Both the position numbers and the translations under genes were made by a program. This document shows, in pieces, positions 24,887 through 34,602 of a DNA stretch of 64,000 bases. The notes beneath the pieces were generated by a model that saw only the letters and a list, made by a program, of their open reading frames with translations, ran no database searches and was not told the DNA's origin. The DNA is from Cellvibrio zantedeschiae (GTDB taxonomy: Bacteria; Pseudomonadota; Gammaproteobacteria; Pseudomonadales; Cellvibrionaceae). Location: contig NZ_BMYZ01000002.1 in the NCBI RefSeq assembly GCF_014652535.1, positions 620,001-684,000 of the forward strand, written 5' to 3'. The stretch's first letter is position 1. The number at the start of each line of letters is the position of its first letter.

Positions 24887-25831
24887 GTGCAGTTAGCGAA
24901 ACACGAATTTATCCGCGGATTACACAATCTTGGCCCCGAGCACAAAGGCTGCGTGGCTACGATTGGTTCGTTTGACGGTGTCCACCTTGGCCACCAGGCA
25001 ATTCTGCAGCAATTGAAAAAGGTTGCGCAGGCGTTGGGTTTACCCGCCGTTGCCATCGTCTTTGAACCCCAGCCCACTGAGTTCTTTGCGGGTGATAAAG
25101 CCCCCGCGCGCTTAATGCGCATGCGTGAAAAACTGGAAGCCTTGTGGGCTGCCGGGATTGATAAAGTGCTGTGCCTGAATTTCAATCAGACGCTTCGTAG
25201 TCTTTCTGCAGAACAATTTATTGACCGCGTGTTGGTGCAGGGTTTGGGGATTAAACACCTTGTCGTTGGCGATGATTTTCGCTTTGGTTGCGATCGCAAA
25301 GGCGATTTTCATTTGTTGCAAGCCAAGGGCAAAGAATTAGGTTTTGAAGTAAGTGATACCCATACCTTGGAAATGGATGGTGATCGCATTAGCAGTACGC
25401 GTATTCGTAATTTGTTAGAAGCAGGTGACTTTGCCGAAGCGGAAAAATTATTAGGCAAGCCTTACGGCGTTTATGGCCGTGTGGTTTACGGCAAACAACT
25501 CGGTCGCCAATTGGGCGTGCCGACAGCGAACGTTGAATTGCGTCGCTATCGTTCGCCACTGCACGGAGTGTTTGCCGTGACTGCGGTATTTACTGATGGC
25601 AGCCAGGTCAAGGGTGTTGCGAACATAGGTGTGCGTCCAACGGTCAACGGTTTGAAGAAGCCGCTGTTGGAAGTTCATTTATTTAATTTTTCGCGTGACA
25701 TTTACGGCCAGGTAATTGACGTTGTGTTTCATCACAAATTGCGCGATGAGAAAAAATTCGCCTCCTTGGATGAATTGAAAGCACAACTGCAAACTGATAT
25801 TAGCGAAGCAAAAGCTTTTTTTAATATCTAA
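24887..25831 (+). CDS. ribF: Bifunctional riboflavin kinase/FAD synthetase
   Basis: Makes FMN and then FAD from riboflavin. The N-terminal FAD-synthetase half has TIGSFDGVHLGHQAILQQ and the C-terminal kinase half has GRQLGVPTANVELRR followed by HGVFAV and GVANIGVRPT. Starting at the GTG at 24887 gives 314 residues, matching RibF; the longer frame from 24692 overlaps murJ and adds no conserved sequence. A TATACT box (24843-24848) is a possible -10. Next in the conserved murJ-ribF-ileS order. Confidence 0.95.
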   Translation: MQLAKHEFIRGLHNLGPEHKGCVATIGSFDGVHLGHQAILQQLKKVAQALGLPAVAIVFEPQPTEFFAGDKAPARLMRMREKLEALWAAGIDKVLCLNFNQTLRSLSAEQFIDRVLVQGLGIKHLVVGDDFRFGCDRKGDFHLLQAKGKELGFEVSDTHTLEMDGDRISSTRIRNLLEAGDFAEAEKLLGKPYGVYGRVVYGKQLGRQLGVPTANVELRRYRSPLHGVFAVTAVFTDGSQVKGVANIGVRPTVNGLKKPLLEVHLFNFSRDIYGQVIDVVFHHKLRDEKKFASLDELKAQLQTDISEAKAFFNI

Positions 25832-25861
25832 CCCGATTCCAGTTTTACCTGAAGGTTTTGT

Positions 25862-26362
25862 ATGGGCCGAATTTGGGAGCAAGTCAGTTCGACAATTGTC
25901 GCCGAGTTTTCTGATTTAAACGACGTGACAGAATTAACGCGCGTTAGTGTGCGATTGCTAATTGCAGCACTGCTTGGTGGCCTTTTAGGTTTTGAGCGCG
26001 AGCAGCGTGGTAAATCAGCAGGAATTAAAACTCACATGTTGGTCTGCATAGGTGCAGCATTGTTTGTGTTGATTCCGCAGCAAGCAGGGCTTGTTTCAGA
26101 AGCAGATTTAAGCCGCGTGATGCAAGGCATAATTTCTGGTATAGGTTTTTTAGGTGCGGGCGCCATCTTGAAAAAAGGTGATGACGAAAAAGACCTTAAA
26201 GGATTAACCACAGCAGCAGGAATTTGGTTAACAGCCGCTATAGGTGTGGCAGCAGGATTAGGGCGCGAATCATCCGCCATACTCTGTACCTTGTTGGCCT
26301 TGATGGTGCTGATCATTATTCCGCACCTTGCAAGTTTAATTGGCCGTAAAGATAACCCTTAA
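25862..26362 (+). CDS. MgtC/SapB-family membrane protein
   Basis: The 166-residue protein has the family core LLGGLLGFEREQRGKSAGIKTHMLVCIGAALFVL (quoted in part) and a GIGFLGAGAIL segment with four or five spans. MgtC proteins are membrane proteins linked to magnesium limitation and virulence, with unclear mechanism. It sits between ribF and ileS, an insertion relative to the pseudomonad order. Confidence 0.88.
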   Translation: MGRIWEQVSSTIVAEFSDLNDVTELTRVSVRLLIAALLGGLLGFEREQRGKSAGIKTHMLVCIGAALFVLIPQQAGLVSEADLSRVMQGIISGIGFLGAGAILKKGDDEKDLKGLTTAAGIWLTAAIGVAAGLGRESSAILCTLLALMVLIIIPHLASLIGRKDNP

Positions 26363-26406
26363 ATTTTTAATATTTTTAAACACATATTGTTAATAAGTTG
26401 ACCGTG

Positions 26407-29205
26407 ATGACTGATTACAAAGCAACATTGAATTTACCTAACACCGATTTCGCCATGAAAGCGAACCTCGCCCAGCGCGAGCCGGAAATGCTGAAACAAT
26501 GGCAAGCGAATAATCTTTACCAAAAAATTCGCACTGCACGTGCTGGCCGTGAACAATATATTTTGCATGATGGCCCACCTTACGCAAACGGTGATATTCA
26601 TATTGGTCACGCGGTTAACAAAATCCTGAAAGACATTATCGTTAAGAGCAAAACGCTCAGCGGTTTCGATTCGCCCTATGTTCCCGGTTGGGATTGTCAC
26701 GGCTTGCCTATCGAACACAATGTTGAGAAAAAAATCGGCAAAGCGGGCGATAAGGTCGATGTAAAAACCTTTCGCCAAAAATGTCGCGAATACGCCGCCA
26801 AACAAGTTGACGGCCAGCGTACTGATTTTGTGCGTATGGGTGTTTTGGGCGATTGGAATAATCCTTATCTCACCATGGATTATAAATTTGAAGCCGACAT
26901 TATTCGTTCGCTTGGAAAAATTGTTGATAACGGCCACCTTCACAAAGGTTTTAAACCTGTGTATTGGAGTGTAGTGGGCGGTTCTGCATTGGCGGAAGCT
27001 GAAGTTGAATATCAAGATAAAACCTCATTCTCCATCGACGTAAAATTTACATTTGTTGATCAAGCTGCTGTTGCCAACAAAATTGAAAATTTGAATGGCA
27101 ATGGCCAAATCGCGTTAGTAATTTGGACAACGACTCCGTGGACTTTGCCTGCAAACCAAGCTGTTTCTGCGAACGCAGAAGTGGACTATGTGTTGGTACA
27201 GGTTGGCGATACACGTTTGCTGGTTGCTGAAGCATTGGTTACTAATGTGCTTGGCCGTGCGCAAGCTGGTGAGCATACAATTGTTGGTCGTGTAAAAGGC
27301 GCAGCGCTTGAAGGCTTGTTATTACAGCATCCTTTCTATAATCGTCAGGTTCCGATTTTGTTGGGCGAGCACGTCACGACAGATGCGGGTACAGGCTTTG
27401 TTCATACCGCACCTGATCACGGTGCAGACGACTTTAATGTGGGCGTGAAATATGGAATCGGCACGCTCAATTACATCGATGACAATGGTTACTATCGTCC
27501 TAACGTAGAAATTTTTGCAGGTGATCACGTTTACAAAGTTGATGAAAAAGTTATCAATTTGTTAATCGAAAAAAATGCATTGCTTGCGCAAGGCAAAATT
27601 ACGCACAGTTTTCCGCACTGCTGGAGAACCAAAACGCCGCTGATTTTCCGCGCGACTCCGCAGTGGTTTGTAAGCATGAGCAAAAACAATTTGCGTGACC
27701 AAGTTGCGAAAGCAGTTGATGGCGTTAATTGGGTTCCGGATTGGGGCAAAGCGCGTATCGACGCTATGCTCGCAACATCGCCAGATTGGTGTATTTCCCG
27801 TCAGCGCACATGGGGTGTTCCTATTGCATTGTTTGTGCACAAAGAAACCCAAGAGTTGCATCCAGAAACTGCAAAATTGATTGAAGCTGTTGCACAAAAA
27901 GTTGAGCAAAGCGGAATGGATGCCTGGTTTGATTTGGATGCAGCTGAGTTGCTTGGCGCTGAAGCAGAAAACTACACCAAAGTTACAGACACTTTGGATG
28001 TATGGTTTGATTCTGGCGTAACGCATTACGCTGTGTTGGAGAAACGTGCCGGTTTGCGTTTCCCTGCAGATTTGTATTTAGAAGGTTCAGATCAGCATCG
28101 CGGTTGGTTCCAATCATCATTGAAAACCTCAATGGCCATGAACGGTGTCCCACCCTACAAAACCGTGCTGACTCACGGTTTCGTGGTGGATGCACAAGGC
28201 CGCAAAATGTCGAAATCAATCGGCAATGTCATGTCACCACAAAAAGTGATGAATGACTTGGGTGCAGACGTATTGCGCTTGTGGGTGGCTGCCACTGATT
28301 TCAGTACCGAGATGAGTGTGTCTGACGAAATTTTAAAACGTACAGCAGATTCCTATCGTCGTATCCGCAATACCGCGCGTTTTATTTTGTCGAACCTGAC
28401 TGGTTTTAATCCGGCAACAGATGCAGTACCAATGGAAAATATGTTGCAGTTGGATCGCTGGATTGTTGGCCGCACGGCTGCATTGCAGCAGGAAATTATT
28501 GAAGCATACGACAATTTCCATCTGCATTTGATTTATCAAAAGTTACACAACTTCTGCGTAGTGGAGTTGGGTGGTTTTTATCTCGATATCATTAAAGATC
28601 GCCAATACACTACCAAAGGTGATTCACTTGCGCGTCGCTCTGCACAAACTGCATTGCAGCACGTAATTGAAGCTATGGTACGTTGGATCGCTCCGATTAT
28701 GAGTTTCACTGCTGACGAGATCTGGAAAGAAATCGCCGGCGAGCGCGACACTCATGTCTTTACTGCGGAGTGGTATGCATTGCCTGCAATTCCGGCTGGT
28801 TCATTTGATGATGAGTATTGGAATTTAATTGCGGATGTAAAAACAGCCGTCAATAAAGTGCTGGAGGCCAAGCGCACTGCCGGTGAAGTAGGCGGTTCTT
28901 TAGGTGCAGAAGTTATTTTGTATTGCGAAGACAAGCTGCAAATTGAACTTCAAAAACTCGCTAACGAATTGCGTTTTGTGTTGATTACTTCAACGGCAGA
29001 AGTTCGCTCTGCTAATGAAGCAAAAGATGCAGAAGCGACTGATGTAGCTGGTTTGTTTGTCGCGGTGAAAAAATCTGAGCACGTGAAGTGCGAGCGCTGC
29101 TGGCATCACCGCGCAGATGTTGGTGCACATGCTGCACATCCAACTATTTGTTTGCGCTGTGTAGAAAACGTGGACGGCAAAGGTGAAGCGAGAAGTTTTG
29201 CTTAA
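26407..29205 (+). CDS. ileS: Isoleucyl-tRNA synthetase
   Basis: Charges tRNA-Ile with isoleucine and edits misactivated valine. From the ATG at 26407 the product has about 932 residues. It has the HIGH motif (DIHIGHA, residues 63-69), the editing insert with [19 protein letters not shown] (residues 600-604) and a C-terminal zinc site (CERCWHH and CLRC). TTG and GTG codons three and one positions upstream are possible starts, but the ATG matches E. coli. No strong Shine-Dalgarno precedes it. It is translated into lspA through a one-base overlap. Confidence 0.97.
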   Translation: MTDYKATLNLPNTDFAMKANLAQREPEMLKQWQANNLYQKIRTARAGREQYILHDGPPYANGDIHIGHAVNKILKDIIVKSKTLSGFDSPYVPGWDCHGLPIEHNVEKKIGKAGDKVDVKTFRQKCREYAAKQVDGQRTDFVRMGVLGDWNNPYLTMDYKFEADIIRSLGKIVDNGHLHKGFKPVYWSVVGGSALAEAEVEYQDKTSFSIDVKFTFVDQAAVANKIENLNGNGQIALVIWTTTPWTLPANQAVSANAEVDYVLVQVGDTRLLVAEALVTNVLGRAQAGEHTIVGRVKGAALEGLLLQHPFYNRQVPILLGEHVTTDAGTGFVHTAPDHGADDFNVGVKYGIGTLNYIDDNGYYRPNVEIFAGDHVYKVDEKVINLLIEKNALLAQGKITHSFPHCWRTKTPLIFRATPQWFVSMSKNNLRDQVAKAVDGVNWVPDWGKARIDAMLATSPDWCISRQRTWGVPIALFVHKETQELHPETAKLIEAVAQKVEQSGMDAWFDLDAAELLGAEAENYTKVTDTLDVWFDSGVTHYAVLEKRAGLRFPADLYLEGSDQHRGWFQSSLKTSMAMNGVPPYKTVLTHGFVVDAQGRKMSKSIGNVMSPQKVMNDLGADVLRLWVAATDFSTEMSVSDEILKRTADSYRRIRNTARFILSNLTGFNPATDAVPMENMLQLDRWIVGRTAALQQEIIEAYDNFHLHLIYQKLHNFCVVELGGFYLDIIKDRQYTTKGDSLARRSAQTALQHVIEAMVRWIAPIMSFTADEIWKEIAGERDTHVFTAEWYALPAIPAGSFDDEYWNLIADVKTAVNKVLEAKRTAGEVGGSLGAEVILYCEDKLQIELQKLANELRFVLITSTAEVRSANEAKDAEATDVAGLFVAVKKSEHVKCERCWHHRADVGAHAAHPTICLRCVENVDGKGEARSFA

Positions 29206-29702
29206 TGCCAATTAAGATTTCGCGTCAGGCTTGTGCTTGGTATTTGGTTGCGCTCATTGTAGTTACGTTAGATTTGCTGAGTAAGGTTTGGGTATCTGCC
29301 CACCTTGCTTATGGTGAGCCAGTTGTTTTTACCTCGTTCTTTAATTTTACCTTGCTGCACAATCACGGCGCTGCATTTAGTGTTTTGGCGCAGCAGGGTG
29401 GTTGGCAGCGATGGTTTTTTGCTGCACTTGCATTGATTGTAAGTATTGCTCTCGTGATTTGGATTGCACGAGTTGCTAGCGTTAATAAGCGTGAAAGCTT
29501 TGCGTTGGCATTTATTTTAGGCGGCGCCCTTGGAAATTTATACGACCGCATCCAATTAGGTTATGTAGTCGATTTTATTGTGGTTCATTATCAAGAGCAT
29601 TATTGGCCTGCATTCAATCTTGCAGATTCAGCTATCACATTAGGTGCTTTAGTTTTGATTGCCGATATGTTGTTTAAGAAAGAGAAACAAGTTCATGCGT
29701 AA
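29205..29702 (+). CDS. lspA: Lipoprotein signal peptidase
   Basis: Inner-membrane aspartyl protease that removes the signal peptide of lipid-modified prolipoproteins. The 165-residue product has four spans and the catalytic blocks NLYDRIQLGYVVDFI and FNLADSAITLG, with the two active aspartates, plus HNHGAAFSVL. TAATG overlap with ileS and an eight-base overlap with fkpB make the three a coupled operon, the usual ileS-lspA-fkpB arrangement. Confidence 0.96.
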   Translation: MPIKISRQACAWYLVALIVVTLDLLSKVWVSAHLAYGEPVVFTSFFNFTLLHNHGAAFSVLAQQGGWQRWFFAALALIVSIALVIWIARVASVNKRESFALAFILGGALGNLYDRIQLGYVVDFIVVHYQEHYWPAFNLADSAITLGALVLIADMLFKKEKQVHA

Positions 29703-30144
29703 TTTAGCTCTTGGCCCTGGTACACGCGTTACTTTGCATTTTTCCCTGCGTTTACCCGATGGCGAATTAATCGATTCCAATTTTGAGCGTGACCCCGCTA
29801 CTTTTACGGTAGGTGATGGAAATTTATTGCAAGGTTTTGAACAGGCAATTTTCGGTTTGCAAGAAGGTGACCGCAAAACAGTAGTGATTAAACCCGAGCA
29901 TGGTTTTGGTCAACGCAATCCCAACAATATCCAGGAGATTCCGCGCGGCCAGTTTGATGCCGGCTTACAGTTGGAAGAGGGCTTGGTGTTGTCATTTGCG
30001 GACGCACAAAAAACTGAGTTGCCTGGAGTGGTAAAGCGTTTTAATGACGATGTGGTGACGATCGATTTTAATCACCCACTTGCAGGGCGCGATATTGTTT
30101 TTGAAGTTGCCATCTTAAAAATCGAACCCGCTCAAGTTCACTAA
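29695..30144 (+). CDS. fkpB: FKBP-type peptidyl-prolyl isomerase (SlpA-like)
   Basis: A cytoplasmic prolyl isomerase of the SlpA/FkpB group. The product starts at the ATG at 29695, inside the end of lspA, and has about 149 residues: [20 protein letters not shown], a [16 protein letters not shown] segment, [17 protein letters not shown] and the IF domain before a C-terminal [14 protein letters not shown] block, all typical of this family. The longer frame from 29659 is an artefact of the overlap. Confidence 0.93.
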   Translation: MRNLALGPGTRVTLHFSLRLPDGELIDSNFERDPATFTVGDGNLLQGFEQAIFGLQEGDRKTVVIKPEHGFGQRNPNNIQEIPRGQFDAGLQLEEGLVLSFADAQKTELPGVVKRFNDDVVTIDFNHPLAGRDIVFEVAILKIEPAQVH

Positions 30145-30155
30145 TTCCCTCTCAG

Positions 30156-30179
30156 CCTCCCCCTTAAAAAGGGGAGGGG
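30156..30179. repeat. GC-rich hairpin between fkpB and ispH
   Basis: CCTCCCCCTT and AAGGGGAGGG form a stem with one bulged C and a short A loop. There is no T run, so it may be an RNA-stabilising or dispersed-repeat hairpin. No second copy was searched for across the window. Confidence 0.45.
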
Positions 30180-30196
30180 TAAAAATAGGTATCCGC

Positions 30197-31153
30197 ATGA
30201 CAGAAATTAAACTCGCCAATCCCCGTGGATTTTGTGCTGGAGTTGATCGCGCTATTGATATTGTGAATCGCGCGTTAGATGTTTTTGGTGCGCCTATCTA
30301 TGTGCGTCACGAAGTTGTACATAATAAATTTGTTGTGGACTCCCTGCGCGAGCGCGGAGCTATTTTTGTTGAAGAAGTTGACCAGGTTCCCGACGACGTT
30401 ATTTTAATTTTCAGCGCACACGGTGTGTCCCAAGCGGTACGCAAAGAGGCTGAAAATCGCGGTCTGCAAATTTTCGATGCCACTTGTCCCTTGGTAACCA
30501 AAGTTCATATTGAAGTGACTCGCTACAGTCGCCAAGGTCGCGAATGTATTTTAATTGGTCACGAAGGTCACCCCGAAGTTGAAGGGACCATGGGTCAATA
30601 CAATAATGCCAAAGGTGGTGAAATTTATTTGGTTGAAGATGAAGCTGATGTGGATGCTTTGGTGGTGAAAAATCCAAATGAGCTCGCTTACGTAACCCAA
30701 ACGACTTTATCCATGGATGACACTGCAAAAGTCATTGATGCCTTGCGCAAAAAATTCCCCAATATCCAGGGACCGCGCAAAGACGATATCTGCTACGCAA
30801 CCACCAATCGCCAGGACGCCGTGCGCCAATTAGCTCTCGAATGCGATTTAGTTTTAGTTGTGGGCTCACCAAACTCATCCAACTCAAATCGCTTGCGCGA
30901 ACTGGCCGAGCGCTGTGGTACAGAGGCTTATTTAATTGATGGCCCAGATGATATTAATCCGGATTGGATTAAAGCAAAAAATTCAATTGGAATCACCGCA
31001 GGCGCATCCGCGCCCGAGGTATTAGTAAAACAAGTGATTGAAAAATTGCAAGCATGTGGCGCGACTATTCCGCAAGAAATGGATGGCACTCCAGAAACGA
31101 TTAGTTTTTCGTTACCGAAAGCATTGCGTCAAAATCAAAAGGCTGATGTATAA
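30197..31153 (+). CDS. ispH: 4-hydroxy-3-methylbut-2-enyl diphosphate reductase
   Basis: Last enzyme of the MEP isoprenoid pathway, making IPP and DMAPP with a 4Fe-4S cluster. The 318-residue product has the N-terminal cluster ligand region [15 protein letters not shown], the [10 protein letters not shown] and SAHGVS segments, [11 protein letters not shown] and [13 protein letters not shown], and [10 protein letters not shown]. Length is typical. It follows fkpB as in Pseudomonas, where the pilin genes come next, as here. Confidence 0.97.
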   Translation: MTEIKLANPRGFCAGVDRAIDIVNRALDVFGAPIYVRHEVVHNKFVVDSLRERGAIFVEEVDQVPDDVILIFSAHGVSQAVRKEAENRGLQIFDATCPLVTKVHIEVTRYSRQGRECILIGHEGHPEVEGTMGQYNNAKGGEIYLVEDEADVDALVVKNPNELAYVTQTTLSMDDTAKVIDALRKKFPNIQGPRKDDICYATTNRQDAVRQLALECDLVLVVGSPNSSNSNRLRELAERCGTEAYLIDGPDDINPDWIKAKNSIGITAGASAPEVLVKQVIEKLQACGATIPQEMDGTPETISFSLPKALRQNQKADV

Positions 31154-31165
31154 CAAGCCTTTTGA

Positions 31166-31690
31166 TTAAATAGCTGCGCAATCTTGGGCACTTATTTCGT
31201 GCGTCCTTACTCTACCTCCCCTTGCCAGAATTAATTCGTATCCTTTTCCTTTTGTCTGAGGGCAAACGGTAAATGCACCCGCTTGAAAAGCTCCTGCGTT
31301 GCTTGTTCCGTTGGCATATCTTCCTTCGCCTGAGCCAACAAAAGACACGTAATTGCTCACTGGTCTATTTGCGATAATCCGAATCCCTTTCAGTTTTTCG
31401 TATTTCTTAACAGTTTGTTCATTGTTATTGGGCAGGCCATCATTATTCGCATCAATAAAAACCTCCCAGCCTTCTTCCCATTGCACTTGTTTACGAATGG
31501 TAATTCTTTTGTTGGAAAAGACTGCTTGGCTGCGGGTTAATTCAAGCGATTCAAATAAATTTTGAGTGGCGACTTTAACTCGGGAGTTTTGAATATGGCC
31601 AAATAAGTTGGGAAGCCCAAAGCCTAAGAGAATGGAAACAATCGAGAGTGTGATAACAAGTTCAATAAGGGTAAAACCGAAAGATCGCAT
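31166..31690 (-). CDS. fimT: FimT/GspH-type minor pseudopilin, inverted
   Basis: The 174-residue protein has a class III pilin signal (GFTLIELVITLSIVSIL), cut by PilD before the phenylalanine, and a GspH/FimT-like C-terminal domain ending TFTVCPQ-like and ILARGGRVR segments. FimT proteins have been linked to DNA uptake. GGGAGGGA lies before the ATG. It is on the minus strand, divergent from the pilus operon, rather than the head of it as in Pseudomonas. FimT/GspH identity is supported by layout, not alignment. Confidence 0.85.
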   Translation of the reverse strand: MRSFGFTLIELVITLSIVSILLGFGLPNLFGHIQNSRVKVATQNLFESLELTRSQAVFSNKRITIRKQVQWEEGWEVFIDANNDGLPNNNEQTVKKYEKLKGIRIIANRPVSNYVSFVGSGEGRYANGTSNAGAFQAGAFTVCPQTKGKGYELILARGGRVRTHEISAQDCAAI

Positions 31691-31813
31691 AATAATCCCT
31701 CCCTGGGATATTTTCTGTTGAGCTTGGCGCCAATGAGCCGCTCATTCATCCTTGTTGACCGCGTATCTGGCGATAGCCGCAGTCCTAAATCACCTGTGTT
31801 AAGGTGTGGTTAA

Positions 31814-31838
31814 TATAATCGCTAGATATACGTTCGTC
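31814..31838 (+). promoter_or_regulatory. Possible fimU promoter -10 with AlgR-like site
   Basis: TATAAT at 31814-31819 (TAATATAAT context) has no good -35 at 17 bp. Eleven bases downstream, ACGTTCGTC (31830-31838) matches the AlgR consensus CCGTTCGTC at eight of nine bases. In Pseudomonas AlgR activates the fimU operon, so its position is suggestive. A positive-strand match by eye only. Confidence 0.4.
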
Positions 31839-31871
31839 TAGGCCTTAACCAGAATTCAAAGAGCGATAATC

Positions 31872-32432
31872 ATGTTAAAGAACCAGAAGGCGTTTACCTT
31901 AATCGAGTTGTTGGTAACCGTGAGTGTTGTTGCCGTGGGACTTGCATTATTTGTCCCTAGTTACAACAAGCAAGTTTTAGGTAGCAGATCAATTACCCTG
32001 GGAGAGGATCTAATAAGTGCTCTTAATTTGGCGCGCTATGAAGCTGTGAAGCGTGCAAACCGCGTAAGCCTATGCGCTAGCTCGGATAGTACTACTTCTA
32101 CACCGACATGTACCGGGGCATGGGAAGATGGTTTTATTATCTTTGTCGATGAAGCCACTTCGGATGGTGCTACGGCACCTGTGTTGGGTACTACTCCTGT
32201 GATTATCAAGGCATACGGTAAGTCCGCAACCGGTGCGTCTGTCGTGGTAAAAAATGGTTCAACTGCAATCACTTTTATTCGTTACACCGCATTAGGCAGC
32301 TTGGCTCGTATTTCGAACAGTACTGCAAGCACAACTATAGAAAGTAAAGTTCAAGGTTGTTCAGGCGAGAAAGCGAGAACAATTACGATCAACTTGTCGG
32401 GTTTGGTTTCAATGGCGAAAAAGGGTTGCTAA
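31872..32432 (+). CDS. fimU: Minor pilin FimU-like (GspH family)
   Basis: The 186-residue protein has the pilin start KAFTLIELLVTVSVVAVGLALFVP and the GspH-type layout with LNLARYEAVKRANRVSLC, a W-D-GFIIFVD segment and a C-terminal Cys pair region (VQGCSGE, MAKKGC). It is the first gene of the minor-pilin operon and, by analogy, part of the tip complex that primes type IV pilus assembly. Confidence 0.87.
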   Translation: MLKNQKAFTLIELLVTVSVVAVGLALFVPSYNKQVLGSRSITLGEDLISALNLARYEAVKRANRVSLCASSDSTTSTPTCTGAWEDGFIIFVDEATSDGATAPVLGTTPVIIKAYGKSATGASVVVKNGSTAITFIRYTALGSLARISNSTASTTIESKVQGCSGEKARTITINLSGLVSMAKKGC

Positions 32433-32471
32433 CTGCAGCTCTTTTAACAATTTGATCCCTTTGAGGTATCC

Positions 32472-32945
32472 ATGAACGGGACAACACTAAAAAAATCGCA
32501 AGGCGTTGGGCTGATCGAAGTGCTGATTACAATGCTTATTTTATCGACCACGCTAATTACATTGGCGGCGTTGCAAACTCGTTCTTTGCAATATAATCAC
32601 GGAACCTACCTGGGTTCACAAGCTAACATCCTTGCTGCAGATATTTTGGATCGCATAAGGGCCAATAAAAGAAGCCCGGCACATGCAGTTCAAATTGCTA
32701 GCTACAACACCACCGCTGCTGTATTCACAGCCAGCTCGGTGCCCACTTCATCCCGAGCCGCAGCCGATATATATATCTGGCGTCAAAATATTGAATCATA
32801 CATGCCTGGAGGAACAGGCGGCATTAGTTGCAGTAATTCAACGATGCTGTGCACCATAACTATTACCTGGAATGAGGTTAATAATATTAATAGTTTGTCC
32901 TCGCGCGATACTTTAGTTTCATTTTCATATACGACCAGACTGTAG
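32472..32945 (+). CDS. pilV: Minor pilin PilV-like
   Basis: The 157-residue protein has a leader GVGLIEVLITMLILSTTLITLAALQTRSL (quoted in part), where the prepilin glutamate follows GLI, and a LDRIRANKR segment typical of PilV. GAGGT precedes the ATG. It belongs with fimU, pilW and pilX as the priming complex at the pilus tip. Confidence 0.87.
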   Translation: MNGTTLKKSQGVGLIEVLITMLILSTTLITLAALQTRSLQYNHGTYLGSQANILAADILDRIRANKRSPAHAVQIASYNTTAAVFTASSVPTSSRAAADIYIWRQNIESYMPGGTGGISCSNSTMLCTITITWNEVNNINSLSSRDTLVSFSYTTRL

Positions 32946-32957
32946 GAGCTCAAGAAA

Positions 32958-34025
32958 ATGCGTAATCAGTTTGGTTTGTCTTTAGTGGAATTGATGATCT
33001 CTGTCACATTGGGTCTTCTGCTAATGGCGGGTGTTGTTCAAATGTTTATTTCGAGTAATAGAGTATTTGGGACGCAACAAGACTTGTCTCGGATTCAAGA
33101 AACAGGCCGTTTGGGTGTAGAGTTTATTGGTCGTGATTTGCGGATGGCATCCTTTTCTGGGTGTAGAAATACCGTGATAGAGCAAGGAACATCTCGCATA
33201 GCAGATCCTCTGACTAACCCCCCGGGTAACTCGCTTGGCTTGGTTGGGCTGCATAGAAACTTTACTGAAGGTTTACACGGCTATTCAATCGATTCGAGCG
33301 GTGGACATGATTTACCTACTGGCATAAGTACCGATTTAGGATCAAGTTTTACTGTGGCAAGAGATAGCGACATTATTGTGATTCGCGGTGGTAATGAGCG
33401 CGGTATGTTGGTTAAAAAAGTTAATACCGCTACCGAAGTTTACGGATATTCAGATCAAAGTTTGGATACAAATAATTGCATTGAGGGCTTGTGTAACAAT
33501 AGCATTGCGGTTGTATCTAACTGCAGAAATGGGCGCGTTTTTAAATTAAGTACATCTCCAACTATTACTAGCGGTGAAGTTACGCTTACACACGCTGATT
33601 CATGGATAGTTACCGACCCCTCTAATGATATATATACGCAAGGTAGTATTACTCCCATACATACCATTGCTTATTTTGTAGCAACATCTGCTACACCTCT
33701 TGGCAACACAACACCTAGCTTGTGGCAAAAAATTGATAATGAACCCGCCGTAGAAATACTCCAGGGTGTGGAAAGGTTAGGGTTGCTTTACATGGTTAAG
33801 CCTACAGCTTCCAAACCTAATCCTCCTTATGAAGTTGCCGCGGACGTTGATACGTGGGATTTAATTAGCTCGGTTCAGGCTGAGATTGTTGTCCGTGGCG
33901 ATAAACCATTTGAGCTGGATAGCCCCCAAAGCTATCCATTTCGCACAGGAACTATTACACCTACAGATCGTTATATGAGAAAAGTCTTTAAAGCCACTTT
34001 TTCACTTAGGTCTAGAAATCCCTAG
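32958..34025 (+). CDS. pilW: Minor pilin PilW-like
   Basis: The 355-residue protein begins GLSLVELMISVTLGLLLMAGVVQMF (quoted in part), a class III prepilin leader, followed by SRIQETGRLGVEFIGRDLRMASFSGC, a hallmark of PilW, and a long beta-rich domain ending AGT-like and DRYMRKVFKATFSLR. AGGAG precedes the ATG. Member of the minor-pilin operon. Confidence 0.9.
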   Translation: MRNQFGLSLVELMISVTLGLLLMAGVVQMFISSNRVFGTQQDLSRIQETGRLGVEFIGRDLRMASFSGCRNTVIEQGTSRIADPLTNPPGNSLGLVGLHRNFTEGLHGYSIDSSGGHDLPTGISTDLGSSFTVARDSDIIVIRGGNERGMLVKKVNTATEVYGYSDQSLDTNNCIEGLCNNSIAVVSNCRNGRVFKLSTSPTITSGEVTLTHADSWIVTDPSNDIYTQGSITPIHTIAYFVATSATPLGNTTPSLWQKIDNEPAVEILQGVERLGLLYMVKPTASKPNPPYEVAADVDTWDLISSVQAEIVVRGDKPFELDSPQSYPFRTGTITPTDRYMRKVFKATFSLRSRNP

Positions 34026-34039
34026 TTTTTGGAGTTGTT

Positions 34040-34591
34040 ATGACTGTTTCCGTTGTTAAATTGCCTCCGCTCAATGCCCAAAAAGGTGTGGTATTGATTG
34101 TAGGTTTAGTGATGGTTCTGCTTATTTCAATAATCGCGCTGGCTGCGATTAGAGGGAGCGGGATGCAAGAGGCTATGCTCGGTAATACGCGAGATCGGAA
34201 TATTGCATTCCAATCGGCAGAAGCCGGTTTGTCTGCTGGAGAATCTATAGTAGATGAGGATCTTGTTGCTATTGCTCCTGCATGTCCTACTGCGGGTGTA
34301 TGTTCTGGCGATAGAGAAGCTACCCCTGCGAACTCTGTTATGTATTTCACTGATGCGCTATGGACATCTGAAGGCGTAACTACAACGGCTTTAAATTTAC
34401 CAACCAAAAGCCAGCCTATTTATATAGTAGAAGAGCTCGCCATGTACCGTCCAGATGATGGTTCCAGTGTGGATGGCATAGGTGGAGTGACTCAAATTGT
34501 ACCTTATCGTATTACGTCCAAAGGCGTCGGCTTAACTGCTGAGTCTACGGCTATTGTTCAATCTTATTATCATCGCAGCGCACCTAATTAG
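34040..34591 (+). CDS. pilX: Minor pilin PilX-like
   Basis: The 183-residue protein has the PilX start NAQKGVVLIVGLVMVLLISIIALAAIRGSGMQE (quoted in part) followed by NTRDRNIAFQSAEAGL. The usual prepilin Glu5 is absent in the aligned place, as is common in PilX. GGAGTT precedes the ATG. It is adjacent to pilY1, its partner at the pilus tip. Confidence 0.9.
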   Translation: MTVSVVKLPPLNAQKGVVLIVGLVMVLLISIIALAAIRGSGMQEAMLGNTRDRNIAFQSAEAGLSAGESIVDEDLVAIAPACPTAGVCSGDREATPANSVMYFTDALWTSEGVTTTALNLPTKSQPIYIVEELAMYRPDDGSSVDGIGGVTQIVPYRITSKGVGLTAESTAIVQSYYHRSAPN

Positions 34592-34602
34592 CGGAGATTG
34601 CC

